From assembly GCF_030209355.1 (NCBI RefSeq), contig NZ_JARVSF010000006.1, positions 62,001 to 126,000 on the forward strand: a DNA stretch of 64,000 nucleotides, in the 5' to 3' direction. Made by a program: the position numbers and the translations under genes. This DNA comes from Pseudarthrobacter sp. fls2-241-R2A-127. GTDB taxonomy: Bacteria > Actinomycetota > Actinomycetes > Actinomycetales > Micrococcaceae. Shown here one piece after another: positions 25,395 to 34,499 of the stretch; positions within the stretch are counted from its first letter, which is position 1, and every line of letters begins with the position of its first letter. The notes under the pieces were generated by a model. That model worked only from the letters and a program-made list of their open reading frames with translations. It did no database searches and was not told the origin of the DNA.

Positions 25395-26647
25395 CGGAGC
25401 ACCCCGAGTTCCTGCAGGCGCTTGATGGTGGCCTCGTCGAAGCCGTTTTCCAGCAGGACCTCCACGTTGTGCTCGCCCAGTCGCGGGGCCACGCGGCGGA
25501 CGCTCGGCGGAGTGGCGGAGAGCCGGATGGGGGCGTTCAGCATCTTCACCGTGCCCACGCCGGGATGTTCCGCTTCAACGATCATGCCGTTGGCCTCGGT
25601 CTGGGCGTCGGCGAGGGCCTGTTCCAGGGTATGGACGGGGGCGTTCAGCAGCCCTTGTTCCTCCAGCTTGCCGGTCCAGTAGTCGGTGGTGTTGGCGGCG
25701 AACCGTTCCCGGAAGATGGCCTGCAGTGCCGGCTTGTTCTTGAACTGTTGCTCCAGCGTGGCGAACCCGGGGCGTTCGGTGAGGTCCTCGTCCAGGCCCA
25801 GGGCCTCGGAGATGCGGGCCAGCGGGTCCGGGGTGAAGCCGCCCACCATGCATACCGCGCCGTCGGTGGTTTCGAAGACCCCGCTCAGCGGCATGGCGCC
25901 CCAGTTGACCTCGTAGCCGCGGTTGAGCTGCATGCATGCCTCCTGCATCTGCAGGTGCAGCATGGAGTCGTACATGGTCACCTCCACCTTTTGGCCGGTG
26001 CCGGTGGTTTCCCGGGTGCGCAGGGCCAGCATGATGCCCTGCATCAGGTGCATGCCGGTGATGTAGTCGCAGAGGGTGGTGGGGTAGATGGCCGGCTTCT
26101 GGTCATCGGATTCGCGGCGCCACATCACGCCGGAGTAGGCCTGCGCGATCGCGTCCTGGCCGCCCTTGTGCGAGTACGGCCCCACCGGACCGAAGCCGGT
26201 GCCGGAGGCCCAGATGATGCCCGGGTTTTCCGCCTTGAGCTCCTCGTAGCCGAAGCCCATCCGTTCCATGACGCCGGAGCGGAAGTTGCTGACCACCACG
26301 TCCGCGTCGGCCATGATGGCGTGCAGGACGTTGCGGCCTTCCTCCGTGCGGGTGTCAATGGAGACGCTTCGCTTGTTCCGGTTGATGGACAGGAAGATCG
26401 GGTTGTCCTGGCCGTCCTTGTCAGGAAAGGAGTTGCGGGAGATGTCCCCGGCGCCGGGGCGTTCCACCTTGATGATGTCCGCGCCGTAGTCGCCCAGCAG
26501 CTGGGTGCAGGACGGACCCATGAACACCTGGGTGAAGTCCACTATCTTGATGCCGTCCAGCGGCAGCGGGGTTGGCGGGGTGGCCGCCGCGGCGCGTGCC
26601 GCCGTCGTCGTACGTTCCTCCACCCGCTCTACCGTTGCGGCGCTCAT
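25391..26647 (-). CDS. CaiB/BaiF family (class III) CoA-transferase
   Basis: A 418-residue formyl-CoA/carnitine-type CoA-transferase. After a 25-residue Thr/Ala-rich head, IKIVDFTQVFMGPSCTQLLGDYGADIIKVE opens the fold. GGQDAIAQAYSGVM contains the catalytic Asp expected in this family. It activates a carboxylic acid by transfer of CoA, the entry step of the operon. ATG at 26647 overlaps the stop of the FAD oxidoreductase by four bases (ATGA). Confidence 0.95.
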   Translation of the reverse strand: MSAATVERVEERTTTAARAAAATPPTPLPLDGIKIVDFTQVFMGPSCTQLLGDYGADIIKVERPGAGDISRNSFPDKDGQDNPIFLSINRNKRSVSIDTRTEEGRNVLHAIMADADVVVSNFRSGVMERMGFGYEELKAENPGIIWASGTGFGPVGPYSHKGGQDAIAQAYSGVMWRRESDDQKPAIYPTTLCDYITGMHLMQGIMLALRTRETTGTGQKVEVTMYDSMLHLQMQEACMQLNRGYEVNWGAMPLSGVFETTDGAVCMVGGFTPDPLARISEALGLDEDLTERPGFATLEQQFKNKPALQAIFRERFAANTTDYWTGKLEEQGLLNAPVHTLEQALADAQTEANGMIVEAEHPGVGTVKMLNAPIRLSATPPSVRRVAPRLGEHNVEVLLENGFDEATIKRLQELGVLR

Positions 26648-28041
26648 GCCAGGACCGCTGCTTCAGCGTCAAGGGTGGCGTTCGACGACGGGACGTCGCC
26701 GGGGTCCGCGCCGTGCCGGCGCATGCCCTGCTGGATGTCCGCTGCCGCGACATCGCGGACCAGGACGCCGGACTGGACGGCGAGCGCGGCGGCGACGCCG
26801 ACGGCCTGGCCCATGGCCATGCACGGCGGAATTTCGCGGGACATCTTCTGGGCCTCGGGGGTGGCGGAGTAGTGGCGGCCCGCCACCAGCAGCTGGTCCA
26901 CTTCCCTGGGCAGCAGCGAGCGGTAGGGGTAGTAGTAGTCCCGGCCGCGGGCCACGCTGTCCTGGAAGTGCCGGCGGGAGGTGACGTCCTCCTTGGTCAT
27001 GACGTATTCGCCCTGCAGCAGGCGGGTCTGGCGGACGCCCATCTGGGAGGCGACGTCCAGCATGTAGCACTTTTCGAAGCCGGGGAGGTTGGCGCGGACG
27101 TAGTCCACGGCCTCGGAGATCTTGTCGCGGGCAGCGAATTCAGCGGCGGTCATGTCTGCCGGGTCCACGCCGTCGTACCCGGTCATGTGCGGGGCGTTGC
27201 ACCAGACCACGCCCTCGATGGGCGTCTTGAGCCACCACAGTTCCCAGGCGCCGCCGAGCAGCCGCTTGATCTTGCGGTTGATGGCGCGGGCTTCCTTGGG
27301 GTTGGCCTGTTCGAAGGCCTCGGCGGCCGCGGTGTCCACGTTGCCCAGCCGGAACACCAGGGTGGTGAGGTAGTTGTCCTTGGCGTAGGCGGCGCCGGCG
27401 CGGGAGGCGACGTCGATGTCTCCGGTGGTGTCGATGACCACGTCCGCGGTGAAGGCCTGGGGTCCAAGCTTGGTCTCGCAGACCACGCCCTTGATCACGC
27501 CGTTGTCCACGATGGGGCGGGAGAACCAGGAGTGCAGCCGAAGGTCCACGCCTGCTTCGCGGACGAGGTCGTTGGAGACCCGCTTCCAGCCGTCGGGATC
27601 GAACGCTGCGGCGTAGCAGATGGGCTTGGGGGTGGTGTGGGAGTGGAAGTCGAAGGTGCCGTAGCGGCCCCACTTGTTCCAGAGTTCCTCGGAGGTTCGG
27701 CGGTCTTCGGCCGGCGGGACGATGGCCAGGCCCAGTTTCTGCAGCCGCTCCACGTATTCGGAGACGATGCCGGTGACCGTGATGTCCTGGCCGTTGATCA
27801 TGTCGTCCAGCACCAGCACCATGCCGCCGGAGGCCAGGCCGCCCAGGGAGGAGTAGCGCTCCAGGAGCGTGACCTTGGCACCGGCACGAGCGGCGGTGAC
27901 GGCGGCTGCGACGCCGGCGGGGCCACCGCCTACCACCAGGACGTCGGAGCGGGAGATCACGGGGGCGGTGAGGTCCGCCGTGGTGGTACTCAGCTCCAGG
28001 GACCCAATTTTGGGCGCACTGAAGGAAGCCGTGTTGTTCAT
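26644..28041 (-). CDS. FAD-dependent oxidoreductase (FAD_oxidored family)
   Basis: A 465-residue flavoprotein. The dinucleotide-binding fold DVLVVGGGPAGVAAAVTAARAGAKVTLLE is near residues 33-60. VIDTTGDIDVASRAGAAYAK and SREIPPCMAMGQAVGVAAALA near the end are typical of the FAD_oxidored (PF12831) family. The frame is open upstream for another 400 codons, but that portion is the antisense of the carrier gene; ATG at 28041 is the true start, preceded by a weak AAGGA-like site. Its overlap with the CoA-transferase gene shows one transcript. It probably oxidises the imported substrate. Confidence 0.92.
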   Translation of the reverse strand: MNNTASFSAPKIGSLELSTTTADLTAPVISRSDVLVVGGGPAGVAAAVTAARAGAKVTLLERYSSLGGLASGGMVLVLDDMINGQDITVTGIVSEYVERLQKLGLAIVPPAEDRRTSEELWNKWGRYGTFDFHSHTTPKPICYAAAFDPDGWKRVSNDLVREAGVDLRLHSWFSRPIVDNGVIKGVVCETKLGPQAFTADVVIDTTGDIDVASRAGAAYAKDNYLTTLVFRLGNVDTAAAEAFEQANPKEARAINRKIKRLLGGAWELWWLKTPIEGVVWCNAPHMTGYDGVDPADMTAAEFAARDKISEAVDYVRANLPGFEKCYMLDVASQMGVRQTRLLQGEYVMTKEDVTSRRHFQDSVARGRDYYYPYRSLLPREVDQLLVAGRHYSATPEAQKMSREIPPCMAMGQAVGVAAALAVQSGVLVRDVAAADIQQGMRRHGADPGDVPSSNATLDAEAAVLA

Positions 28042-28052
28042 GGGGTAAGTCC

Positions 28053-29384
28053 TTACTTTCCGACGAAGATGCCGTTGGAGCGGCGGGCGGCGAGGTAGAA
28101 AACGATGCTGAGGATGGAGAGGACGGCCACGTAGACCGGGAAGACCCAGGTGAGGTTCACGGACTGCAGCCATACCAGCAGGTAGGAGGCGGTTCCGCCG
28201 AAGATGGCGACGCCGATGCCGTACCCGAGTGCCACGCCGGTGCCGCGGATGTTCTTGGGCATCAGGGACGAGCTGACCACGTTGTAGAGGGTCATGTTCA
28301 GGACCAGCACGATGGAGCCGCCCAGCAGGACTGCCGCGAATCCGCCGATTCCGGGCTGAACATACAGGAGCATCAGGAAGACGGACGGGATGGCCAGGAC
28401 GCGGGTCACCAGGAACCAGCGGGACATCGACTTGCCGTCGGCGAACTTGCCAATGAGCCAGCTGCCCAGCACCAGGATGGCGCCCAGGGCGGTGGTCAGC
28501 GCGAAGACGGCCGTGGGGTCTTCCTTGAAGCCGCTGCGTGCGGCGCTGGGCAGGCCCACGTTCCAGGCGTAGTTGTAGGCCTGGGCGGCGCCCACCACGA
28601 ACACGATGGCCAGGACGGAGAGCCAGTGCTTTCCGACGCCGGACCATACGGACTTTGCCGTGGTGGAGGCCATTTCCTCCGCCTTCAGGGTTTCGGGCAG
28701 GGAACGGCGCAGGTAGAGCACCACGAACCCGAATACGGCACCGATGATGAACGGGACGCGCCAGCCCCATTCCCCCATGGCCGCGCCGCCGATCAGCAGG
28801 CTGCAGACGAAGCTGACCAGGGAGGCGAGCAGGATGCCGATGTTGACGTAGAAAGACATGATGCCGGCCACGTAGCCTTCGCGGCCTTCCGGGGCGAGTT
28901 CCACCGCGTGGGACGTGGAGAGCGGCGCTTCGATACCGGTGGAGATGCCCTGCAGGACGCGGCAGGCCACCAGGATGATCCCGGACCAGGCCCCGATGGT
29001 GGCGTAGCTGGGCGTGATGGCGATGACCAGGGTGGTGCCGGCCATCAGCATGATGGACAGCAGCATCACGCGGCGGCGGCCGATGCGGTCCGCGAGCGTG
29101 CCCAGCAGGATCCCGCCCAGCGGACGGAAGGCGAATCCGACGGCGAACACGGCCAAGGCGTTCAGGGTGGCCGAGAGCGGCTCGTCGTTGGGGAAGAAGT
29201 TCGGGCCGATGAAGGCTGACAGGAGGCCGAAGACCATCCAGTCGTACCATTCCAGGGCGTTGCCCAGGCCAAGGCCCAGGAGTCCCTTGCGGACTTCGGG
29301 CGTGAACTTTTCGCGGTTGCGGGGGGATGAGGTGGTGGAACGGGGTGACGGGACGGCATTGTCCGTCGCTTGGATGTCGAGCAT
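28053..29384 (-). CDS. MHS-family MFS carrier
   Basis: A 443-residue, 12-helix symporter. LEWYDWMVFGLLSAFIGPNFFP and GRRRVMLLSIMLMAGTT mark the metabolite:H+ symporter group. The ATG at 29384 has AAGGA seven bases upstream; open frame before it is not coding-like. It heads the leftward catabolic operon, 11 bases before the FAD oxidoreductase gene, so it probably brings in the operon's substrate, an organic acid or zwitterion. Confidence 0.93.
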   Translation of the reverse strand: MLDIQATDNAVPSPRSTTSSPRNREKFTPEVRKGLLGLGLGNALEWYDWMVFGLLSAFIGPNFFPNDEPLSATLNALAVFAVGFAFRPLGGILLGTLADRIGRRRVMLLSIMLMAGTTLVIAITPSYATIGAWSGIILVACRVLQGISTGIEAPLSTSHAVELAPEGREGYVAGIMSFYVNIGILLASLVSFVCSLLIGGAAMGEWGWRVPFIIGAVFGFVVLYLRRSLPETLKAEEMASTTAKSVWSGVGKHWLSVLAIVFVVGAAQAYNYAWNVGLPSAARSGFKEDPTAVFALTTALGAILVLGSWLIGKFADGKSMSRWFLVTRVLAIPSVFLMLLYVQPGIGGFAAVLLGGSIVLVLNMTLYNVVSSSLMPKNIRGTGVALGYGIGVAIFGGTASYLLVWLQSVNLTWVFPVYVAVLSILSIVFYLAARRSNGIFVGK

Positions 29385-29545
29385 GGAAGTGTCCTTACGC
29401 TGGCGCCGGGAAGGGCGCAGGAGGGTATGACGCAGCGGCGCCTGTTGGAGGAGGCGCATGCTGCGAAGGTGGCAAGGATTGTCCGGGGCCACTGCGGGTC
29501 CGGGCAGTTAAGGGTGCGCGTCGGCGCCGGCGGGGGCCGGGACGC

Positions 29546-30151
29546 CTACCACTTGTGTGGTGCGTTCACCCAGATGGCTACGCATACCTCTTCGTAGCTG
29601 TTCTTGTACCAGTGCGGGGTTTCTGCCGGGTAGGTGATGGAGTCGCCCTTTTCCAGGCTGTAGCAGACGCCGTCCAAGTAGACGTCCTTGCGGCCCGAGA
29701 TGATGTAGCAGAACTCTTCCCCGCTGTGGGTAAAGGGTGTTGCGCTGGTGTCGTGCCCTGGGGGCGTGCTGATCCATTGCGCTTCGATGGTGCCGTCGCG
29801 GTCCGGGGTGAGCAGTTCGTGGACTGCTTCGCCCACGGATTCGCGGGTGACGTTGTTCAGGTTGCGCCGTGCAGACCTGCGCACGACGGGGGATTTGGAT
29901 TGTTCCTGGCCGATGAAGAACCTTCCCACGGGAATGTCCAGTCCATGGGCCAGCTGGGCAAGGGTTGTGAAGGACGGGTTGGCCATGCCGCGTTCGATCT
30001 GGCTGACGATCGCCTGGCTGAGTCCGGTGATCTCCGAGAGCTTGGCGAGGGTCATGCCCTTCTCCTTGCGCATGGACCGCACCTTGTTTCCAACCGTTGC
30101 CAGCAGTTCGCTGGTGGCTGGAGGTGCGGTGGTGCTACTCTCGGTGGTCAT
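29546..30151 (-). CDS. XRE-cupin transcriptional regulator
   Basis: A 201-residue regulator. The XRE helix-turn-helix is at about 20-78 (GMTLAKLSEITGLSQAIVSQIERGMANPS) and a cupin sensor domain at about 110-195 (HSGEEFCYIISGRKDVYLDG, GDSITYPAETPHWYKN). Such proteins sense small ligands for nearby catabolic genes. It is upstream of the nine-gene operon in the same direction, with a 161-base gap holding a possible weak hairpin (29518-29545). It has its own canonical promoter and an operator at the start site, suggesting autoregulation. Confidence 0.93.
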   Translation of the reverse strand: MTTESSTTAPPATSELLATVGNKVRSMRKEKGMTLAKLSEITGLSQAIVSQIERGMANPSFTTLAQLAHGLDIPVGRFFIGQEQSKSPVVRRSARRNLNNVTRESVGEAVHELLTPDRDGTIEAQWISTPPGHDTSATPFTHSGEEFCYIISGRKDVYLDGVCYSLEKGDSITYPAETPHWYKNSYEEVCVAIWVNAPHKW

Positions 30152-30163
30152 CGATTGTCTTTC

Positions 30164-30213
30164 ACTGGGTGAGCTAACTCACATAACTATAGTGAAGATT
30201 TAGACCCAGTCAA
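30164..30213 (-). promoter_or_regulatory. Promoter and operator of the XRE-cupin gene
   Basis: On the minus strand TTGACT (30213-30208) and TATAGT (30191-30186) are separated by 16 bases, close to the sigma-70 consensus. The predicted start, about 30179, falls inside the palindrome GTGAG-N4-CTCAC (30169-30182). A wider ACTGGGT/ACCCAGT pair (30164-30170, 30204-30210) encloses the promoter. The layout fits repression by its own product. Confidence 0.75.
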
Positions 30214-30311
30214 CGCTTTTTCTTAATTATGTTGAATATCGCCCCTAAGCCGCGCCCAGGACGGGCCCAAAGGCACAGGTGGAAGCGGCTGCACGGATCC
30301 ATACTCGTGCC

Positions 30312-30776
30312 ATGGACCACACAGCACGAAGACCGGACCGGATCCTCCTCGCACTGGTGGGCGTCGTGGCCTTGCTGGTGGTGGTTGCCCTGGCGGTGGT
30401 GTTCACCCGCGGCCAGCCGGCCCCGCTGGACCAGGCCAGCCCCGCAGGAGTGGTCCAGCGCTACAGCACGGCAGTGATCGACGGCGATATTCCGGCCGCG
30501 GAGACATTCCTGACGGCCGGCGCCCGGAGCAGGTGCTACGGCTCCTCCTCCGGCGAACCCCGCCCGGCCCGCATCGTGTTGATTTCGACGACGGAGCGCA
30601 CCGATTCGGCCACCGTGCGGGTCTCGATCGTCCAGTCCCCCCAACGCGGCCCGTTCGGTCCGTCCGAGTACGAGATGGAGGACGCCTTCTCGCTGCTGAA
30701 GGTGAATGGACAATGGATGATCGACCAGGTGCCGTACCCCTTGATGGCCTGCACGGCAGTTCCGGCGAAGCCATGA
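30312..30776 (+). CDS. Single-pass membrane or secreted protein
   Basis: A 154-residue protein starting MDHTARRPD, with a hydrophobic helix at about 11-32 (ILLALVGVVALLVVVALAVVF). The outer part resembles a small alpha-beta domain of the SnoaL/DUF4878-like type (GVVQRYSTAVIDGDIPAAETFL). The ATG at 30312 is used. Its last four bases overlap the start of the next gene (ATGA), so the two are co-expressed and their products may interact in the membrane. Function unknown. Confidence 0.8.
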   Translation: MDHTARRPDRILLALVGVVALLVVVALAVVFTRGQPAPLDQASPAGVVQRYSTAVIDGDIPAAETFLTAGARSRCYGSSSGEPRPARIVLISTTERTDSATVRVSIVQSPQRGPFGPSEYEMEDAFSLLKVNGQWMIDQVPYPLMACTAVPAKP

Positions 30777-32524
30777 GCGCCCCGGCCGGCACCGTTGCCC
30801 CTGCCCCAAGCGGCGGCCTGGCCACCCTCCGCCGCCTGATCATGTACGGCCTGCTCTTTGCCTTGGTGGTCATTGCCGCCACAGGCCTGGGCGGCTTGCT
30901 TGAGCGGCTCTTCCGGACGGCGTCCATCCTGGTTTCGGGCGATGTGGCCGGACTGGCCCTCTCCCTCGCCTTCACCCTGATCGGCGGCCCGCTGGCGCTG
31001 CTGCTGTGGTGGTTTGTGTGGCGGCGCCTTGAGGACGAGGCCGAGCGCACCGCGGCGGGCTGGGGCCTCTACCTGACCGGCATGTATGCCGTCTCGCTGA
31101 TCATCGCCACCACGTCCCTGCTGGACCTTGCCTCCTCCTTCATCGGTGCGCAGGGCAGCCAGTGGCCGGCCCCGCTGGCCAACGGACTGGTCTGGGCGGC
31201 CATCTGGGTGTGGCACCGGTGGATGTGGAAGCACCCCCGCAAGCCGTCGTCGCACCTCGAAGACGTGCGGGCCGTCGTCGGCTTCGTCTTTGGCCTGCTG
31301 CTCGGCGCCGGCGCGGCGATTGCGGCGTTGAGCGCGCTGCTGGACATTGCCATCCGCGGCTTCACGGCAGCGGCGTCCTTGGAGCCCTGGTGGTTCGATG
31401 TCCTCCGGTCAGTGCTGTGGGCGGCCGGCGGAGCGTTCGTATGGTGGTGGCACTGGTTCCACGAGGGCGGCCGGCGGTTCCGGACCGGCCTGGTGGACGT
31501 CACCATCATCGCTGTCGGCATCTTCGTTGCCGGCATCACCGCCCTGGGTGGCATGGGCGTGGCCCTGTTCGTGCTGCTGCGGCTGGCCTTTGACCGGACC
31601 GACCCCTTGACGGCCCTGCTGGAGCCGCTGGCCCCGGCCCTCTCCGCTGCCGTCATCGGAGCCGTAATCTGGCGCTACCACCGCACCGCATCCGTCCAGC
31701 GTTCCACCCAAACCCGGCGTGCCAGCCTCCTGGTGACCTCGGCCGTTGCCCTGGCGTCAGCAGCCTCCGGAGTGGGCGTGGTGGTCAACGCACTGCTCGC
31801 TGCCGCCGTCTCTCCGCTGGCGGGCGGCGCCACCCGAACGCTGCTCCTTGGCGGCATCAGTTCACTGGCAGTGGGCGGGCCGGTCTGGTGGCTGGCGTGG
31901 AAGCCGCGCCACCAGCCGCAGCAGGCGGACCAGATCCCGCCCGGGCGGCGGGTGTACCTGGTGGCGTTCTTCGGCGTGAGTGCCGTCGTTGCACTGATCA
32001 CGCTGCTGGTGATCGGTTACCGGCTCTTCGAGTTCCTGCTTAGTGACGTGACGGCCGGGAGCGTCCTGGACCGGATCCGCGCACCCCTGGGCCTCCTGGT
32101 GGCAGCCGGGCTCGTGGCGGGCTACCACTTTGCGTTGTGGCGGCATGACCGGACACTGCTCGCCGCCGCGGCCCCGGCGCGCAAACGGGTGATCGAGCAC
32201 ATCACCCTGGTCAGCGGCTATCCGGCGGCCGCCGTGGACCCCGAGGCCCTCGCCCGCGGCATCGCGGCCGCCGCCAGGGGCGCCAAGGTGACCACCTGGC
32301 TGCGGGCGGACGACGGCGGTCCCGGCCCCACGCCGTCGTCCGCCCTTCCGCCCTCCCTGGAGGAGCTCACGGTGGAGGCGGCGGCAGTGCTGGACAGCGT
32401 GGCGGCGCGGCACGTCCTGGTGCTGGCCGGCCCCGCCGGAAGGATGGAAATCATCCCGCTGGCGGGACCGGGCGGCGCTATGGTCGCCGGAGGCACCGTA
32501 CCCGGCCGGGCCCTACGGCCCTAG
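30773..32524 (+). CDS. DUF5671-like polytopic membrane protein
   Basis: A 583-residue membrane protein with 12 or more helices in repeated groups, including the DUF5671-like units GLYLTGMYAVSLIIATTSLLDLASSF and VAGITALGGMGVALFVLL. The soluble C-terminal 100 residues (after VIEHITLVSGYPAA) look like a separate small domain. Start ATG at 30773 overlaps the preceding stop. No transport motif is evident. It may form a complex with the single-pass protein encoded upstream. Confidence 0.8.
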   Translation: MSAPAGTVAPAPSGGLATLRRLIMYGLLFALVVIAATGLGGLLERLFRTASILVSGDVAGLALSLAFTLIGGPLALLLWWFVWRRLEDEAERTAAGWGLYLTGMYAVSLIIATTSLLDLASSFIGAQGSQWPAPLANGLVWAAIWVWHRWMWKHPRKPSSHLEDVRAVVGFVFGLLLGAGAAIAALSALLDIAIRGFTAAASLEPWWFDVLRSVLWAAGGAFVWWWHWFHEGGRRFRTGLVDVTIIAVGIFVAGITALGGMGVALFVLLRLAFDRTDPLTALLEPLAPALSAAVIGAVIWRYHRTASVQRSTQTRRASLLVTSAVALASAASGVGVVVNALLAAAVSPLAGGATRTLLLGGISSLAVGGPVWWLAWKPRHQPQQADQIPPGRRVYLVAFFGVSAVVALITLLVIGYRLFEFLLSDVTAGSVLDRIRAPLGLLVAAGLVAGYHFALWRHDRTLLAAAAPARKRVIEHITLVSGYPAAAVDPEALARGIAAAARGAKVTTWLRADDGGPGPTPSSALPPSLEELTVEAAAVLDSVAARHVLVLAGPAGRMEIIPLAGPGGAMVAGGTVPGRALRP

Positions 32525-32607
32525 CGTTGCCCGGCGCCCCAAGCCTAGGTTGGTTCCGGCAGAGGAGCCCGGAATTGGCTGCTCGCGGAAAGAGGCAAGG
32601 TGGCGCG

Positions 32608-34035
32608 ATGCCGGCAGGGACCAGCCGCCGTTGGCTCGGATGCATGATGGCCGCCGTACTGGCCCTGGCGGCGTGTTCGTCCGGGGCAAGCGGGCCGTCG
32701 GGAAGCAGCACGCCAAACAGTTCGCAGCCTGCGCCGCCGCAGTCCACGGGGCCCGTCACCGAGTCGTCAGCAACGCCCTCCCGGCCGTTCACGGATGCCG
32801 AACTCGCTGCAATCATCAACGGGGCAGGCCAGAACCGCAACCTTCCATTTCCGGCAGCCCAGGATTCAACACGCCTGCGCAGCGGTGCCACGGGAGGCTC
32901 GCTTCCCAAGACGACCATGGAAGCGACGCCCGGTGAGTGCCTGGCGCTGATTCCCCCGGATCCCATTACCCGGTGGGCAGACAAGAGCATCAATTTTGCC
33001 GAGGGCGCCATGCCGCCCTCGGCCGGCCAATCCGGTCCCACCACGACCATCATGGTGGTGCTGAGGAGCGCTGAGAAAGACGCCATCGCCACTGCGGATT
33101 TCGGCTACCAGGATGATCTCGGGTCCCGCTGCGGCCAGTTCGACCTGGCCTACACGGAGTCCGGGCGCACCTCGACTTATGCTGTCCAGCTGCTGGCCGC
33201 TCCCGTGGTGGGTGAGAAGCAGAACGCTTTCATGCAGGTCACCAAGCCCAAGGGCCCTGGAGACTTCGGCTCGGTCGGCTTGCGCGTCCTGAGCGGAACC
33301 TTGTCCATCAGCCTGAGCCTCGCGGTCGCGAACCTCAACTCGGAACCTGACGCCAAGCCTGCCCTTGATGCCATGGCCGCCCTGGCGAAGGAACTTCTGG
33401 ACCAGGCGCTGAAAGGCACTCCGGCGGTGTCGGCACCTCCGGCAAACTCAATGACGCCGGCCCAGCTGGTGGACCTGTTCAAAGGCATCACCGGCCCCAA
33501 CGGGGAGCCCGTGAGCCTGCCGCAGGCGACGGTCCTGGGCGGGTCCCCAGGATTTACGCCCAGTGCCACGTCCCCGGCAACCGGCTCCCCTTGCACCATC
33601 AGCGACGAGTCCTACAGAGCTGCGCTGGCTGGTTCGGTTGCCGGGCAAGGCCAAATCCAAGGGGGCGGCAAGCTCGACTCCACGGACTTCACGGTCATCA
33701 GCATGCCCTCGTCCCAAACGCCGCCGTATCCCTTCGACGACCGCGCGGCGCAGCTCGGGGGCTGCACAAGCGTCCAGGAAAGCCTGCCCGGAGGTGGCAG
33801 CCGGACGTGGGCTCTTGTCATCCCGTTGAACCTTAGCGTCTCCGCAGATTCGAGCTACGCCGTCGCGTACCAGCTTTCCGACGGCACTGGTGAATGGCAC
33901 GTCCAGGCCGGCGCCCGCAGGGGCACTTTGTCGATCGAGGCAGCCAGCATGACCCCCTCGCAGTCCGGAACACAGGCTGAAGCGGAGACTCTTGCCGCCT
34001 TCTTTGGCTCTGTTTTCTCGCACGCCGGGAGGTGA
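32608..34035 (+). CDS. Putative lipoprotein
   Basis: A 475-residue lipoprotein. The signal peptide MPAGTSRRWLGCMMAAVLALAACSS contains the lipobox LALAAC, with the modified Cys at 23. A Ser/Pro-rich linker leads to a large region with no family that I recognise; two segments begin GATGGSLPKTTME and SPCTISDESYRAAL, possibly repeated domains. The ATG at 32608 is preferred over earlier starts because it gives a clean signal peptide. It follows the membrane protein by about 80 bases and may share its transcript. Confidence 0.8.
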   Translation: MPAGTSRRWLGCMMAAVLALAACSSGASGPSGSSTPNSSQPAPPQSTGPVTESSATPSRPFTDAELAAIINGAGQNRNLPFPAAQDSTRLRSGATGGSLPKTTMEATPGECLALIPPDPITRWADKSINFAEGAMPPSAGQSGPTTTIMVVLRSAEKDAIATADFGYQDDLGSRCGQFDLAYTESGRTSTYAVQLLAAPVVGEKQNAFMQVTKPKGPGDFGSVGLRVLSGTLSISLSLAVANLNSEPDAKPALDAMAALAKELLDQALKGTPAVSAPPANSMTPAQLVDLFKGITGPNGEPVSLPQATVLGGSPGFTPSATSPATGSPCTISDESYRAALAGSVAGQGQIQGGGKLDSTDFTVISMPSSQTPPYPFDDRAAQLGGCTSVQESLPGGGSRTWALVIPLNLSVSADSSYAVAYQLSDGTGEWHVQAGARRGTLSIEAASMTPSQSGTQAEAETLAAFFGSVFSHAGR

Positions 34036-34172
34036 GCTTCGGACGCCGCTTCACTCCCGCAGCAGCAGCGATCCTCAAGATTTGCGAAGTTTATCCCGCT
34101 GGTGGATTAACCCTCTTCCCACGGCATTCGCGGGCTCCTAATGTGAGCACACAGGCTTGTCGAGGGGGACAT

Positions 34173-34337
34173 GTGAAAAGCTCAGCCGAAGATCCTCAAG
34201 GCACCACAAACCGGGACGGGCAGCAGGTTTCCGCGCCGGCCGAAGTGGACGTGGAGCGCACGGTCGCCGAGTGGTCATCCGATTTCCTCCTCACGCTGCA
34301 CAGCCAGGTCCGGTTCACCCGCGCCGACTGGCCCTGA
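34173..34337 (+). CDS. Small ORF upstream of kdp, uncertain
   Basis: A 54-residue acidic peptide, VKSSAEDPQG to SQVRFTRADWP, from a GTG at 34173 preceded by GAGGGGGAC. There is no membrane segment. Coding is plausible from the ribosome binding site, but no family is known. The remaining bases from 34036 to 34172 show no gene. Confidence 0.4.
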   Translation: MKSSAEDPQGTTNRDGQQVSAPAEVDVERTVAEWSSDFLLTLHSQVRFTRADWP

Positions 34338-34384
34338 CCTCCAGGCCTTCCACACCCGCCGTTCCACTCCGGACATTCGCGCGC

Positions 34385-34425
34385 ATTAAATCCGCGTTAA
34401 GATTCACGGCCCCGCCATTAAGGAT
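34385..34425 (+). promoter_or_regulatory. TTAA repeat array upstream of kdp, candidate KdpE site
   Basis: TTAA cores at 34386, 34397 and 34418 in the contexts CATTAAAT, GTTAAGAT and ATTAAGGAT. Their spacing is 11 and 21 bases, one and two DNA turns, and they lie about 90-120 bases before the first kdp-operon gene. This matches tandem binding of an OmpR-type regulator such as KdpE. Site identity is inferred. Confidence 0.45.
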
Positions 34426-34460
34426 CTGTTAGGGCAGCCTCCCAGCGCCAAAGCGGGAGA

Positions 34461-34499
34461 TTCACTGGAAGCAGGCCCCGTTTCCGGGGCACCAGTGAA
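34461..34499 (+). promoter_or_regulatory. Leader hairpin next to the kdp ribosome binding site
   Basis: Nested stems TTCACTGG/CCAGTGAA (34461-34468, 34492-34499) and GCCCCG-TTTC-CGGGGC (34475-34490). The outer stem ends at the AAAGGAAC ribosome binding site of the first small gene, so folding could hide it. It does not look like the known ydaO/c-di-AMP element. Confidence 0.5.

Noticed and set aside
26644..29250. A long open frame suggesting an 868-residue fused carrier-oxidoreductase
   Set aside because: The upstream third is the antisense of the carrier gene and has non-native composition. The oxidoreductase has a normal start at 28041.
34475..34490. GCCCCG-TTTC-CGGGGC as a transcription terminator
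   Set aside because: There is no T-run and it lies just before the first kdp ribosome binding site, with no gene immediately upstream.
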